Under the pieces are notes generated by a model. It was not told where the DNA came from, searched no databases, and was given only the letters and a program-made list of their open reading frames with translations. The position numbers and the translations under genes are program-made. A DNA stretch of 64,000 bases from JACVRW01 sp963734025 (GTDB lineage: Bacteria; Actinomycetota; Thermoleophilia; Solirubrobacterales; Thermoleophilaceae), in assembly GCA_963734025.1 (NCBI GenBank), contig CAVTFR010000015.1, positions 434,001 to 498,000 of the forward strand, written 5' to 3'. Every line of letters begins with the position of its first letter. The first letter of the stretch is position 1. Below are positions 1 to 10,413 of the stretch, piece after piece.

Positions 1-55
1 GCGGATCGAGCGCAACACCACCGCTTCGGTCTTGAAGGATCCGGGCACGACCTAG
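1..55 (+). CDS. C-terminal end of an unidentified upstream gene (partial)
   Basis: An open frame enters from the window edge and ends at a TAG at 53-55, giving about 17 residues that finish ...SVLKDPGTT. It lies 12 bases before the glutaredoxin start and runs in the same direction, so it may be the last gene of the same operon. The fragment is too short to assign to a family, and it could be chance open frame in GC-rich DNA. Confidence 0.3.
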   Translation, partial: RIERNTTASVLKDPGTT

Positions 56-67
56 ACTCTGAATCCG

Positions 68-331
68 ATGTCGGACGCGAACGGGGTCGTGGTCTATACA
101 ACGGAGCCCTGCGGCTTCTGCCGCCAGGCCAAGGCGCTGCTGCAGGCGCGCGGCGTGGCCTACCTCGAGGTCAATCTCGCGAAGGACCCGGACGGCCGCG
201 CCGACCTCGTCGCCCTGACCGGGCAGATGACCTTTCCGCAGATCGTGGTCGGAAAGCGCGCCATCGGCGGCTTCCGCGAGCTGCTCGAGGCCGACCGCGC
301 CGGCAGCCTGGACGCGCTGCTCGCGGCCTGA
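68..331 (+). CDS. Glutaredoxin-like thiol-disulfide oxidoreductase
   Basis: A cytosolic thioredoxin-fold protein of 87 residues that would reduce disulfides or act as a NrdH/mycoredoxin-type electron donor. The redox motif CGFC lies at about residues 15-18, after the first beta strand (VVVYTTEPC). The cis-proline loop TFPQIVV and the following GG pair, which bind the substrate thiol, are at about 55-67. The length fits the glutaredoxin family. It is followed after 7 bases by an aldo/keto reductase on the same strand, so the two are probably cotranscribed. Whether it prefers mycothiol or another thiol cannot be told from sequence. Confidence 0.85.
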   Translation: MSDANGVVVYTTEPCGFCRQAKALLQARGVAYLEVNLAKDPDGRADLVALTGQMTFPQIVVGKRAIGGFRELLEADRAGSLDALLAA

Positions 332-338
332 GTAGAAG

Positions 339-1112
339 GTGTCGATCGCCAGGACAGCCACCCTCGGCGACCACCGCTTCAGCCGGATCGGGCTCGGCAC
401 CAACCGGCTCACCCACACCCCCGAGAATCACGACTTCCTCAGGCGGGCCGTCGAGGCGGGGGTGGGTTTGATCGACACCGCCCATCTCTACACCGGCGGT
501 GCGAGCGAGCAGGCGATCGGGGCCGCACTGGCGCCGTTTCCGGACGACCTGGTGGTCGCCACCAAGGGCGGCTACCACCCGGGTAGCGGCCGGCCGGAGC
601 GGCTGCGGGCCGAGCTCGAGGAGAGCTTCGAGCGCCTTCGGACCGACACGATCACCCTCTGCTACCTCCACCGGGTAGATCCGGGGGTGCCGCTCGAGGA
701 GTCGCTGGGTGTCCTCAGGGAGTTCCTCGACGCGGGCCGCATCGAGCACGTCGGCGTCTCGGAGATGACAGTGGAGCAGGTCGAGCGCGCACGGGCCGTG
801 GTGCCGGTCACGGCGGTCCAGAACGAGTACAACCTCGCCGAACGCAGGCACGAGGACGTCGTGGACCTCTGCGAGAGGGAGAACCTCCTCTTCGTACCGT
901 TCTACCCCCTGCACGGAGCCGGCGGCGGCCGGCTCGCCGAGTTCGCGGGCCGCTACGACGCAACGCCGGAGCAGATCGCGCTCGCGTGGCTACTGAAGCG
1001 GTCGCCCGGCATCGTGCCGATCCCGGGCACCCTGTCGCTCGACCATCTGAAGCGCAATCTCGCCGCGCTCGACATCGAGCTGTCCGACGAGGACTACGCC
1101 GCGCTCAGCTAG
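339..1112 (+). CDS. Aldo/keto reductase
   Basis: An NADPH-dependent (beta/alpha)8-barrel oxidoreductase of 257 residues. The GTG at 339 is chosen because it comes just after the glutaredoxin stop. The AKR signature IDTAHLYTGGASE gives the catalytic Asp and Tyr. ATKGGYH holds the catalytic Lys, and CYLHRVDP holds the His. The C-terminal IPGTLSLDHLKRNL resembles the cofactor-binding end of the family. At 257 residues it is somewhat shorter than the typical 280-320, matching the compact actinobacterial oxidoreductase group. It converges on mutM with a gap of about 33 bases. The substrate is unknown. Confidence 0.85.
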   Translation: MSIARTATLGDHRFSRIGLGTNRLTHTPENHDFLRRAVEAGVGLIDTAHLYTGGASEQAIGAALAPFPDDLVVATKGGYHPGSGRPERLRAELEESFERLRTDTITLCYLHRVDPGVPLEESLGVLREFLDAGRIEHVGVSEMTVEQVERARAVVPVTAVQNEYNLAERRHEDVVDLCERENLLFVPFYPLHGAGGGRLAEFAGRYDATPEQIALAWLLKRSPGIVPIPGTLSLDHLKRNLAALDIELSDEDYAALS

Positions 1113-1145
1113 GCGGCGCCGCCCCGGCGCTGTGGGCGCCGTAGG

Positions 1146-2006
1146 TCAGCGGCGCCGCGGGGCCCGCTGGCAGCTCGGGCAGATGTAGGTCCCGCGGCCC
1201 GCTGCCCGCATCTTGCGGATCGGCGTGCCGCACCGTGGGCAGGGCTCGCCCTCACGCGTATGGACGAGGAAGCGGTCCTGGAAGCTGCCCCGCTGGCCGT
1301 CGACTTGGCGGTAGTCGTCGATCGAGGCGCCCTTCGAGTCGATGCCGAGCTCGAGCGTCTCGACCACCGCGTCACGAAGCGCCTCGATCTGCGGGCGTTT
1401 GAGCTTCCCCACCGGGCGCAGCGGGTGGATGCGGGCGCGGAAAAGCGCTTCGTCGGCGTAGATGTTGCCGACCCCGGCAACTCGCTCCTGGTTCAGCAGG
1501 AAGGCCTTGACGGGCTGCCTGCGGCCGCGGGCCTGCGCTCGGAGCGCCTCGGCCGTGAAGTCGGGGCTGAGCGGCTCGACTCCGAGCCTCGATGCGAAGA
1601 ACTCGGCGAGCGCCTCGCTGCCGAGCAGGACGTCGCCGGTGCCGAAGCGGCGCACGTCTACGAACAGCAGCCGCTCGGCCGGCCGGCCGCGCTTGCGACC
1701 GAGCTCGAAGCGCACGCGAAGGTGCGGTCGGCCCGGCTCGTCCTCCTTCACCGGCACGAGCAGCAGGTTCCCGGTCATGCGCAGATGCATCGCGAGGTGG
1801 ATGTCGTCGTCGGTCGACAGGACGAGGTACTTGCCCCGCCGCCACAGCGCGCTGACACGGCGCCCGGCGAGCGCATCGTCGATCGCCTCGGGCGGGGCGG
1901 GCTCGCACCAGCGCGGGTCGAGGACCTGCACGCGCTCGAGCCGCCGGCCCTCCAGTGCGGGGGCCAGCTGACGGCGGATCGTCTCTACCTCGGGGAGCTC
2001 GGGCAC
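1146..2006 (-). CDS. mutM: Formamidopyrimidine-DNA glycosylase (Fpg/MutM)
   Basis: A bifunctional base-excision repair enzyme that removes 8-oxoguanine and formamidopyrimidines and nicks the abasic site. The GTG start at 2006 is fixed by the N-terminal PELPEVE, since Pro2 and Glu3 are the catalytic residues once Met is removed. A longer in-frame extension exists but would bury that end. Further motifs are LRMTG (about 70), the helix-two-turn-helix segment N-Q-E-R-V-A-G-V-G-N-I-Y-A-D-E, and a C-terminal zinc finger CPRC...CPSC with the DNA-binding Arg in GRGTY. The product is 286 residues, standard for the family. An alpha/beta hydrolase ends 10 bases upstream. Confidence 0.95.
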   Translation of the reverse strand: MPELPEVETIRRQLAPALEGRRLERVQVLDPRWCEPAPPEAIDDALAGRRVSALWRRGKYLVLSTDDDIHLAMHLRMTGNLLLVPVKEDEPGRPHLRVRFELGRKRGRPAERLLFVDVRRFGTGDVLLGSEALAEFFASRLGVEPLSPDFTAEALRAQARGRRQPVKAFLLNQERVAGVGNIYADEALFRARIHPLRPVGKLKRPQIEALRDAVVETLELGIDSKGASIDDYRQVDGQRGSFQDRFLVHTREGEPCPRCGTPIRKMRAAGRGTYICPSCQRAPRRR

Positions 2007-2016
2007 GCCTCCGGTT

Positions 2017-2844
2017 CTAGCAGCCGGCGTCTGCCGGGTGCCGGCCTGCGAATCCGGCCAGCGCCTCGGCCATCTCGGGCGGGTGCTCGACGTGAAGCAG
2101 GTGCGTCGCGCCCGGGAGAGTGAAGCGCTCGCCGTTCGGCAGCCAGGAGAGCAGCAGCTCCGCCCGCTCGTGGAAGACCGGATGGCTCCTCTCACCGACC
2201 ACGACCATCGCCGGCTGGGCGACGCGCGCGGCGTCCTCCGCCGTGAACTGCCACTCCATCACCGCGGAGAGCTCCTGGCTCAGGAAGCTGTCCGCGTCTG
2301 CCAGCGCCTGCTCGACCGCGCCCGGGACCGCCCGCTCGAGCGGGGCGCGGTAGTCCGGCCCGCATACCCCATGCATCCAGAAGTCGATCGCGCCGGCGCT
2401 GTCGCCGCCTCGATAGCGCTCGATGGTGGGCAGGGCCACCTCCTTCACGAAGGACGCCTGGAGATCGCTCGGCGGGGCGGGCCGTGCCGCGTCCAGCAGC
2501 GTCAGCGAGGCGACCGCGTCAGGTCTATCCAGTGCCAGCTGGAGCGCCATCATCGCGCTCGAGGAGTGGCCGACCACGTGGGCCGGGCCCAGCTCCAGCT
2601 CGCCGAGGAGCGCGCCGCAGTGCGCTGCGTGATCGGCGATGGAGACCGGGCCGTCGAGCGCGGGGCTGTCCCCGTAGCCCGGTCGGTGGTAGCGCAGCAC
2701 GCGGAAGCCTCCTGCAAGCGCGGTCTCTCGCGCGAGCGGCGCGAAGAAGTCGGCGCAGACGCCGGCATGGATGAGAACCAGCGGATCGCCGGATCCGGCG
2801 ATCTCATACGCGAGCTCGACGCCGTTCAGCGCTTTGCGGTCCAT
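2017..2844 (-). CDS. Alpha/beta fold hydrolase
   Basis: A 275-residue cytosolic hydrolase of unknown substrate. The oxyanion-hole region is LVLIHAG (about 24-30). The nucleophile elbow reads GHSSS (about 95-99) instead of the usual GxSxG, so the last glycine is replaced. The acidic residue probably lies in VVVGERS and the His in PGATHLLHVEHP. The ATG at 2844 was chosen because the protein then begins MDRKALNGVELAYE, the typical first strand. It resembles the hydrolase at 18965-19843 along its length (both carry ADHAA...LALD-P segments), so the two look like paralogues. It sits between xerD and mutM. Confidence 0.8.
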   Translation of the reverse strand: MDRKALNGVELAYEIAGSGDPLVLIHAGVCADFFAPLARETALAGGFRVLRYHRPGYGDSPALDGPVSIADHAAHCGALLGELELGPAHVVGHSSSAMMALQLALDRPDAVASLTLLDAARPAPPSDLQASFVKEVALPTIERYRGGDSAGAIDFWMHGVCGPDYRAPLERAVPGAVEQALADADSFLSQELSAVMEWQFTAEDAARVAQPAMVVVGERSHPVFHERAELLLSWLPNGERFTLPGATHLLHVEHPPEMAEALAGFAGRHPADAGC

Positions 2845-2903
2845 TGCTCGCCCCTGCGCAGGATCCCACCGCCGGCGTGTCCAGGCAAGCGTCCGGCGGC
2901 GGT

Positions 2904-3845
2904 CTAGATCGTCGCGCGCGGGTGGGCCCGGAAGTAGACGTCCTTCAGGCGCTCGCTCGAGAGATGGGTGTAGAGCTGGGTCGTGGCGACGTCGGCGTGG
3001 CCGAGCATCTCCTGAACCGAGCGCAGGTCGCAACCGCCTGCGAGCAGGTGCGTCGCGAAGGTGTGGCGGAGGGTGTGCGGGCTCATCCGGTCGCCCAGGC
3101 CCGCCGTGACCGCGTGGCGGCGCACGATCTTGTAGAGGCCCTGGCGCGTCAGCGCGCCGCCGCGGAAGTTGACGAACAGGTGCGGCTCGGGCGAACCCTT
3201 GACCAGCTTGGGCCGGCCGCGCTCGAGGTAGATGCGGAGCGCTCCGAGCGCCGCCTGCCCGATCGGCACGAGCCGCTCCTTCGAGCCCTTGCCGCGGGCG
3301 CGCAGCACGCGGTCGTCCATGTCGACGTCCCCCAGGTCGAGCCCGATGGCCTCCGAGGCCCGCAGGCCGGACGCATACATGAGCTCGAGCAGCGCCCGGT
3401 CGCGCAGCGCGGCGGGCTCCGTGCCGTGCGGCTGCGCGAGGAGGCGGTTCACCTCCCCCCGGGTCAGCACCTGCGGCAGCTTGCGGGCGCGTCGCGGGCC
3501 GCTGAGCGTGGCGGTCGGGTCCGACTCGCGCAGGCCGTCGCGGCGCAGATGGCGGTAGAAGGAGCGCAGGCAGGCGGACTTGCGGTGAATCGTGGCGGGC
3601 GATGCCGGCGCCCGCTCGTCGTCCCCGCGCGCGAGCCACTCGAGGAAGTCGGTCACGTCGCCGGGGCCAGCCTCGAGCGCGGAGACGCCGCGCGCATGGA
3701 GGAAGCGCCCGAACTGCAGGAGGTCGGTCCGGTAGGCCTCGAGCGTGTTGCGCGACAGGCCGCGCTCGAACTCGAGGTAGCCGAGGAAGTCGAGCAGCAG
3801 GTGCTCGAAGCGGCGCGCGACGGCGAGCGTCTCGACAGTGGCCAT
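2904..3845 (-). CDS. xerD: Site-specific tyrosine recombinase XerD-like
   Basis: A 313-residue recombinase that would act with a partner Xer protein at dif to resolve chromosome dimers. The N-terminal SAM-like core-binding domain (FLGYLEFERGLSRNTLEAYRT) covers about 15-105. In the catalytic domain I see Arg in ASGLRASE, Lys in GKGSKER, HTLRH, and LGHADVATTQLYTH with the nucleophile Tyr. Length and motif order are those of chromosomal XerC/D and not of a phage integrase. The neighbourhood (Nudix upstream, pyrG/recN block nearby) is the usual actinobacterial place for xerD, which supports XerD over XerC. Confidence 0.9.
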   Translation of the reverse strand: MATVETLAVARRFEHLLLDFLGYLEFERGLSRNTLEAYRTDLLQFGRFLHARGVSALEAGPGDVTDFLEWLARGDDERAPASPATIHRKSACLRSFYRHLRRDGLRESDPTATLSGPRRARKLPQVLTRGEVNRLLAQPHGTEPAALRDRALLELMYASGLRASEAIGLDLGDVDMDDRVLRARGKGSKERLVPIGQAALGALRIYLERGRPKLVKGSPEPHLFVNFRGGALTRQGLYKIVRRHAVTAGLGDRMSPHTLRHTFATHLLAGGCDLRSVQEMLGHADVATTQLYTHLSSERLKDVYFRAHPRATI

Positions 3846-3899
3846 CGAAACACCGGTTCGTCCACGGTGGCCCCATCCCTTGACGCTGCAACGTCGGCG

Positions 3900-4424
3900 T
3901 CAGGCCAGAAAGGCCCGGAACCAGAGCAGCCCGGCGAGCGACTTGGCGTCGCGGCACTCGCGGATGAGCCCGTCGAGCTCGGCGATCGGCGCCTCGACTA
4001 CCTCGATGCGCTCGTCCTCGGCCGGATCGGCGCGCTCGTCGTAGAGGTCCGTGGCGAGGAACAGGGTGCACTCCTCGTCGACGAACCCCGGCGACGTGTA
4101 GAAGCCCGTGAGCTGCTCCCAGCTGCGCGCGCCCTTGCCGATCTCCTCGGCCAGCTCGCGCTTCGCGGTCTCGAGCGGGCTCTCGCCCACCTCGTCGAGC
4201 TTCCCCGCCGGCAGCTCGAGAAGCGCCTGCTCCCCCACGGCCTCGCGGGGCTGGCGCACGAGGAAGAGGCGCTCGCCGTCGTGCGCGAGGACCGCCACCG
4301 AGCCGGGGTGCTCGACGATCTCGCGCTCCGCCTGCTCGCCGTCGTCGAAGCGGAAGCTGTCGACGCGCACCTTCGCGATCCGCCCCTCCCAGGCCGTGCG
4401 GCTGTCGATCCGCTGGAAGCTCAT
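3900..4424 (-). CDS. Nudix hydrolase, ADP-ribose pyrophosphatase type
   Basis: A 174-residue hydrolase that would cleave ADP-ribose or related nucleoside diphosphates to the monophosphates. The Nudix box begins at the Gly of AGKLDEVGES and continues through KRELAEEIG, giving all the conserved Glu residues. The preceding QALLELPAGK and the following GFYTSPGF are typical of the ADP-ribose pyrophosphatase subgroup. The ATG at 4424 overlaps the stop of the upstream M20 peptidase (ATGA), which fixes the start and points to translational coupling. xerD follows after 54 bases. Confidence 0.88.
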   Translation of the reverse strand: MSFQRIDSRTAWEGRIAKVRVDSFRFDDGEQAEREIVEHPGSVAVLAHDGERLFLVRQPREAVGEQALLELPAGKLDEVGESPLETAKRELAEEIGKGARSWEQLTGFYTSPGFVDEECTLFLATDLYDERADPAEDERIEVVEAPIAELDGLIRECRDAKSLAGLLWFRAFLA

Positions 4425-5554
4425 CGCCGTCCCGCCTCGGCCACGATCGCGAGCGTCACGTCCAGCATCGTCTCGAGCGCGTCCTCGGTGACCGACTCGT
4501 CGGGCTGGTGATTGCGCTCGGTGCCGTTCGCGATGTTCACGACCGGCAGGCCCGCTGTGATGAGAGCGTTGGCGTCGCTGCCCCCGCCCGTCGTGATGTA
4601 GACCGGCTCCATGCCGCACGCCTCGAGCGCCGCGGCGGCGGTCTCCACGGCGGGCGCTGTGCGCGTGAGCCGGTAGCCGCGGAAGAGGCGCTCGACCGAG
4701 GTGTCGAGATCGCAGTGTCCGTCGCTCGCCGCCTCGGCGCAGGCGTCGACCAGCTCGCTCACCACCTCGCCGGCTCGCGCGTCGTCGAGGCTGCGCGCCT
4801 CGAGCTCGACCTCGCAGCGCTCGGCCACCACGTTCGCGGCGGTGCCGCCCTCGATGCGACCGACGTTGGCGGTCGTCTCGTCGTCGAGCCGGCCGATGCG
4901 CATGCGGGCGATCGCTGCCGCGGCGGCGGCGATCGCGTTCGCGCCGGCCTCGGGCCGTATCCCGGCGTGGGCCGCCTGACCGCGGAAGCTCGCCGCGAGC
5001 CGGTAGTAGGTCGGCGAGGCCACCACGACCTCGCCGATCGGCGAGGCGTGGTCGAAGACGAAGCCGTACTCGGCGCGCAGGCGCGCCCGGTCGAACGCCT
5101 TCGCCCCGCGCAGGGCGCGCTCCTCGGAGGTGGTCAGCAACAGCTCCACCTCGACCGGCGAGCCGTCCTTCACCAGCCGCCTCGCGGCGCCGAGGATCGT
5201 CGCGATCGCGGCCTTGTTGTCGGCGCCGAGGATCGCCTGGTTGCGGTTCGTGAGGATGCCGTCGGCACGCTGCACCTGCACGGGCGCGTCTAGCGGCACC
5301 GTGTCGATGTGGGCGCAGAGCAGGATCGCGGGCGCGTCGTCGGGGCCGGGCACGCGTGCGAGCAGGTTGCCCGCCCCGGCGCCGGTCTCCTCGGCGGTGT
5401 CGTCCTCCTCCACCTCGAGTCCGAGCCCGCGCAGCTCCTTCATCACGGCGTCCGCCATGGCGCGCTCTTCGCCGGACGGGCTCTCGACCTCGCAGAGCCG
5501 CACGAAGTCGGCGACCAGCCGCTCGCGCTCCTCGCTGGACGCCTCGACGATCAC
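4421..5554 (-). CDS. M20 family metallopeptidase (PepT/YqjE-like)
   Basis: A two-zinc aminopeptidase of about 377 residues, probably a cytosolic di- or tripeptidase. Motifs in order: LCAHIDTVP (first metal His and Asp), ILGADNKAAIA (bridging Asp), TTSEERALRGA (catalytic Glu pair), FVFDH (metal Asp), and ITTGGGSDAN near the C-terminus (glycine-rich loop with His replaced by Ser-Asp context as in the subgroup). The GTG at 5554 gives a start at MIVEASSEERE; another GTG at 5563 is equally possible. Its stop overlaps the Nudix start by 4 bases. It diverges from a SnoaL-like gene at 5600. Confidence 0.85.
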   Translation of the reverse strand: MIVEASSEERERLVADFVRLCEVESPSGEERAMADAVMKELRGLGLEVEEDDTAEETGAGAGNLLARVPGPDDAPAILLCAHIDTVPLDAPVQVQRADGILTNRNQAILGADNKAAIATILGAARRLVKDGSPVEVELLLTTSEERALRGAKAFDRARLRAEYGFVFDHASPIGEVVVASPTYYRLAASFRGQAAHAGIRPEAGANAIAAAAAAIARMRIGRLDDETTANVGRIEGGTAANVVAERCEVELEARSLDDARAGEVVSELVDACAEAASDGHCDLDTSVERLFRGYRLTRTAPAVETAAAALEACGMEPVYITTGGGSDANALITAGLPVVNIANGTERNHQPDESVTEDALETMLDVTLAIVAEAGRR

Positions 5555-5599
5555 GGCCGACACGCTACACGGGGCCGATCGGGACGGAATACTCGGGTC

Positions 5600-6025
5600 A
5601 TGGACCCGGAGGTGCTCGAGCGGATACACCGGTCGTACGTCGTCTACAACGACGGGCCGGGCGTCTTGCGCGGTGCCTACGACGACTTCTACGCCGAGCT
5701 GTTCCACCCGGACGCGGAGCTCGTCGTGCCGCAGAGCTATCCCGACATGGAGCCGGTCTACGTCGGGGTCGAGGGGCTGAAGCGCCAGCGTGTGCGCATG
5801 GACGAGATCTGGGAGGACCTGCGCTGGGAGCCCGAGCGCTTCATCGAGGCGGACCCGTTCGTGGTCGTCCTGCTGAACCTCTCGGGGATGGCCCGCCAGA
5901 TGCGCGCGCGTGTCAGCGCCGCGGTGGCCCATGTGTGGACGGTCAGGACTGGACGGGTGGCCAGGCTCGAGGTGTTCCTCGACCGCGGAGAGGCGTCCGC
6001 CGCCGCCGGGCTGCCCGACGAGTAG
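5600..6025 (+). CDS. SnoaL/NTF2-like domain protein
   Basis: A 141-residue single-domain protein with the alpha+beta-cone pattern. It opens with a helix (VLERIHRSYVVYNDG), then has DDFYAELFHPDAELVVP, and ends with a beta sheet reaching HVWTVRTGRVARLEVFLDR. That final strand motif is the hallmark of the SnoaL-like group. No catalytic set can be assigned, since members may be isomerases, dehydratases or ligand binders. The ATG at 5600 follows a 45-base divergent promoter region shared with the M20 peptidase. It converges on pyrG with a 30-base gap. Confidence 0.75.
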   Translation: MDPEVLERIHRSYVVYNDGPGVLRGAYDDFYAELFHPDAELVVPQSYPDMEPVYVGVEGLKRQRVRMDEIWEDLRWEPERFIEADPFVVVLLNLSGMARQMRARVSAAVAHVWTVRTGRVARLEVFLDRGEASAAAGLPDE

Positions 6026-6055
6026 GCGCTCGCGCGAAGCAGCCCGGGGCGGCCG

Positions 6056-7723
<1,668 letters not shown>

Positions 7724-7791
7724 CAGCCTCTGGGAAGCCGAGTCTAGCTGCCGATCCGGATGAGCATCGGGCACGCGTGGACGAGCATCGC

Positions 7792-9480
7792 TCATGCCGC
7801 GGCGAGCAGCTCCTCGGCGTGCTTCCGGGCAGCCCCGTCGCCCGCGTCCGCGCCCAACATCCGCACGAGCTCCTCGACGACGCCCTCGCCCTCGAGCGGC
7901 TCCACTGTCGTCAGGGCCGTGCTGCCGGCGGCCGACTTCTCGATCCGGAAGTGCGTCCCGGCGAGCGAGGCGATCTGGGGCAGGTGCGTGATGCAGAGCA
8001 CCTGGCGCGCCTCCGCCAGCACGCGCAGGCGCTCGCCGACGGCGCGCGCCGTCTGGCCGCCGACCCCGGCGTCGACCTCGTCGAACACGAGCGTGCGCGA
8101 CTCGTCTGCTCCGGCCACCGTCATCAGCGCCAGCATCACGCGCGAGAGCTCACCGCCGGACGCGGCCTCACGTATCGGGGCGGCGGGAACGCCGGGGTTC
8201 GGCCCCAGCAGGAACTCGACCTGATCGGCGCCGCTCGGCCCGATCTCGCCGCGCGGCTCGACCTGAACCTCGAAGCTCGCCCCCTCCATGGCGAGTGCGG
8301 CGAGCTCCTCGCACACCCGCTTCGCGAGGCGGGGCGCTGCCTTCCGGCGCGCGACCCCCAGTTCCGCGGCGAGGCCGTCGCGCTCGGCGCCCTCCTCGCC
8401 GAGCGCCGCCTCGACGCGCTCCGTCTCGACCTCGGCCCGCGCGAGCCGGTCGCGCTCGGCGCGGCAGCGCTCCGCGTGCTCGAGCACCGCCCGCACGCTC
8501 CCTCCGTGCTTGCGCTCGAGCCGCTCGTAGAGCTCCAGCCGCTCCTCGACCTCCTGAAGCCGGCCCGGCTCGCCCTCGAGCGAGTCGGCGTAGCGGCGCA
8601 GCTCACCCCCGAGGTCCTCGGCCTCGAGCCGCAGCGCGGCAAGCCGCTCCGACAGCGCGTCCAGTACCGCATCCACGCCCGCCACCGGCTGTGCCACCCG
8701 CTCCGCCTCGGCGAGCAGGGCCGCCGCGCCGCCCTCACCTGACTCGGGCGCGATCGCCTCCGCCCCGCCGGCCGCGGCCGCGAGCAGCCCGTCGAGCGCG
8801 CGCAGCCGGGCGCGCTCCGCGAGCAGGCCCTCCTTGTCCTCCTCGCTCGGGTCGAGCGCCTCGATCTCCTCGATCTCGAACGCGAGCAGGTCGAGGTCGC
8901 GATCGCGCGTGCCGGCGCGGCCGCGCAGGTCGTCGAGCTCGCGCTGCAGCGCGCGCGTGCGCGCATGCGCTGTTCCGAGTCTTGTCCGCAGCTCCAGCAC
9001 GGCGCGCCCGCCGAAGCCGTCCAGCAGGTCGAGCTGGGCCGAGGCGAGCGTCAGCTTGCGGTGCTCGTGCTGGCCGAAGAAGGCGACGAGCCGCCCGCCG
9101 AGCGCCTGAAGGTCGGCCGCCGTGGCCGAGCGGCCCTGGACGAACGCGCGCGTGCGCCCCTCCGCGCTCACCCGCCTCGCGAGCACGAGCTCGGGCGGCA
9201 CGCCGCCGTCGAGCTCCGACACCTGCTCGCGCAGCTCCGCGAGCCCCGGCTCGTCGAGGAGCCCCTCGGGAAGCTCGAAGACCCCCTCCACGTACGCCTC
9301 GCGCGCGCCCGGGCGCACGATCCCGGAGCGCGCCTTCCCGCCGAGCAGCAGGTCGAGAGCGTGGGCGAGCACCGTCTTGCCGGCGCCGGTCTCGCCGGTG
9401 ATCGCGGTGAGGTACGCGCCCGGGCGCAGCTCGGCGCTCTCGATGAGGAGGAGGTTCTCTATCCGGAGCTCGAGGAGCAC
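7792..9480 (-). CDS. recN: DNA repair protein RecN
   Basis: An SMC-like ATPase for double-strand break repair, 562 residues. Walker A GETGAGKT is near residue 30, followed by a long coiled-coil (Glu/Leu/Arg-rich, about 150-350). The ABC signature ASGGELSRVMLAL and Walker B LVFDEVDAGVGG are near the C-terminus. The GTG start at 9480 gives VLLELRIENLLLIE, the family's first strand. It lies between nadK (73 bases upstream) and pyrG. RecN is often SOS-induced; I did not find a LexA box like those of dnaE2 and imuB just before it. Confidence 0.95.
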   Translation of the reverse strand: MLLELRIENLLLIESAELRPGAYLTAITGETGAGKTVLAHALDLLLGGKARSGIVRPGAREAYVEGVFELPEGLLDEPGLAELREQVSELDGGVPPELVLARRVSAEGRTRAFVQGRSATAADLQALGGRLVAFFGQHEHRKLTLASAQLDLLDGFGGRAVLELRTRLGTAHARTRALQRELDDLRGRAGTRDRDLDLLAFEIEEIEALDPSEEDKEGLLAERARLRALDGLLAAAAGGAEAIAPESGEGGAAALLAEAERVAQPVAGVDAVLDALSERLAALRLEAEDLGGELRRYADSLEGEPGRLQEVEERLELYERLERKHGGSVRAVLEHAERCRAERDRLARAEVETERVEAALGEEGAERDGLAAELGVARRKAAPRLAKRVCEELAALAMEGASFEVQVEPRGEIGPSGADQVEFLLGPNPGVPAAPIREAASGGELSRVMLALMTVAGADESRTLVFDEVDAGVGGQTARAVGERLRVLAEARQVLCITHLPQIASLAGTHFRIEKSAAGSTALTTVEPLEGEGVVEELVRMLGADAGDGAARKHAEELLAAA

Positions 9481-9552
9481 GCAAGCAGGTCTACCAGCGG
9501 CCCCCGACGGAGCGGCCAGCCCGTCACATGCCCGTGCGCAAAGTGCGCGAGT

Positions 9553-10413
9553 TCAGTAGGAGAGGCGCCCGAACTTGTCGCGGAGACGGTGGTAGAACGT
9601 CGCGCCGGGCGCCTGCGCGAGCAACGAGCGGCCCTCCTCGAAGCGGATCGCCACGGTGCCCTCCGGCGCGAGCGGGCTGACGAGGTGGCCGTCGGTCGTC
9701 ATGTCGACCTCCTCCAGCCGCGAGCGGTTGCGCACCTCGAGCAGGTCGCCCGGCGCGACGACCAGCGCGCGCGCCGTGAGCGTGTGCGGAGCGATGAACG
9801 AGACGACGAAGCCCTCCACCCCCCACGCCAGCACCGGCCCGCCGTTCGCGAGGTTGTAGCCGGTCGAGCCGGCCGGCGTGGAGACGACGAGCCCGTCACA
9901 ACGGACCTCGCCGAGCTCCTCCCCCGCGACCGAGTAGGCGAGCTCGGCGACGCGCCCGTTCTGGCGGCGCTGAAACGACATGTCGTTGACGGCGGCCTCC
10001 TCCCCCTTCGCGGTGGAGGCCACGAGCGCCGGCAGCTCCATGACGTCGAAGTCGCCGGCGAGCGCGTGGCGGACGCCCTCCTCGAGCTCCCATGGCTCGA
10101 CCGTGGCGAGGAACCCGATCGTGCCGAAGTTGATCGCGAACACCGGGACGCGCGTGCCCGTGTAGCGGCGCAGGGTCGAGAGGATCGTGCCGTCGCCGCC
10201 GAGCACGAGCGCCAGCTCGGCCCTGCCCTCCGGGTCGTCGTCGATCACGAGCCCATCGCCCGGCGTGAGCTCGTGCTTCGCGGCCTCCGAAGGGGCCACG
10301 TGGACCTCCACACCGGTGTCCCGCGCCCGGTCGAGCACGCGCATGAGCGCGCCCCGCGTGTCGTGCGGGCGCGCGTGGGTAAACACGGTGATCACCTTCG
10401 GGCGGTCGGTCAC
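9553..10413 (-). CDS. nadK: NAD kinase
   Basis: Phosphorylates NAD to NADP with ATP or polyphosphate. The GGDGT motif is present in LVLGGDGTILS, with the NE/D motif as AVNDMSF and the conserved STPAGSTGYN further on. The GTG start at 10413 overlaps the tlyA stop as GTGA, so translation is coupled. The product is 286 residues, standard for the family. The order tlyA-nadK-recN is a widely conserved actinobacterial and firmicute cluster. A longer in-frame upstream start exists but would run into tlyA. Confidence 0.95.
   Translation of the reverse strand: MTDRPKVITVFTHARPHDTRGALMRVLDRARDTGVEVHVAPSEAAKHELTPGDGLVIDDDPEGRAELALVLGGDGTILSTLRRYTGTRVPVFAINFGTIGFLATVEPWELEEGVRHALAGDFDVMELPALVASTAKGEEAAVNDMSFQRRQNGRVAELAYSVAGEELGEVRCDGLVVSTPAGSTGYNLANGGPVLAWGVEGFVVSFIAPHTLTARALVVAPGDLLEVRNRSRLEEVDMTTDGHLVSPLAPEGTVAIRFEEGRSLLAQAPGATFYHRLRDKFGRLSY

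Noticed and set aside
2017..4071. A single 684-residue minus-strand frame covering hydrolase and xerD
   Set aside because: Only the C-terminal 275 residues look like a protein; the first part is xerD read in another frame.
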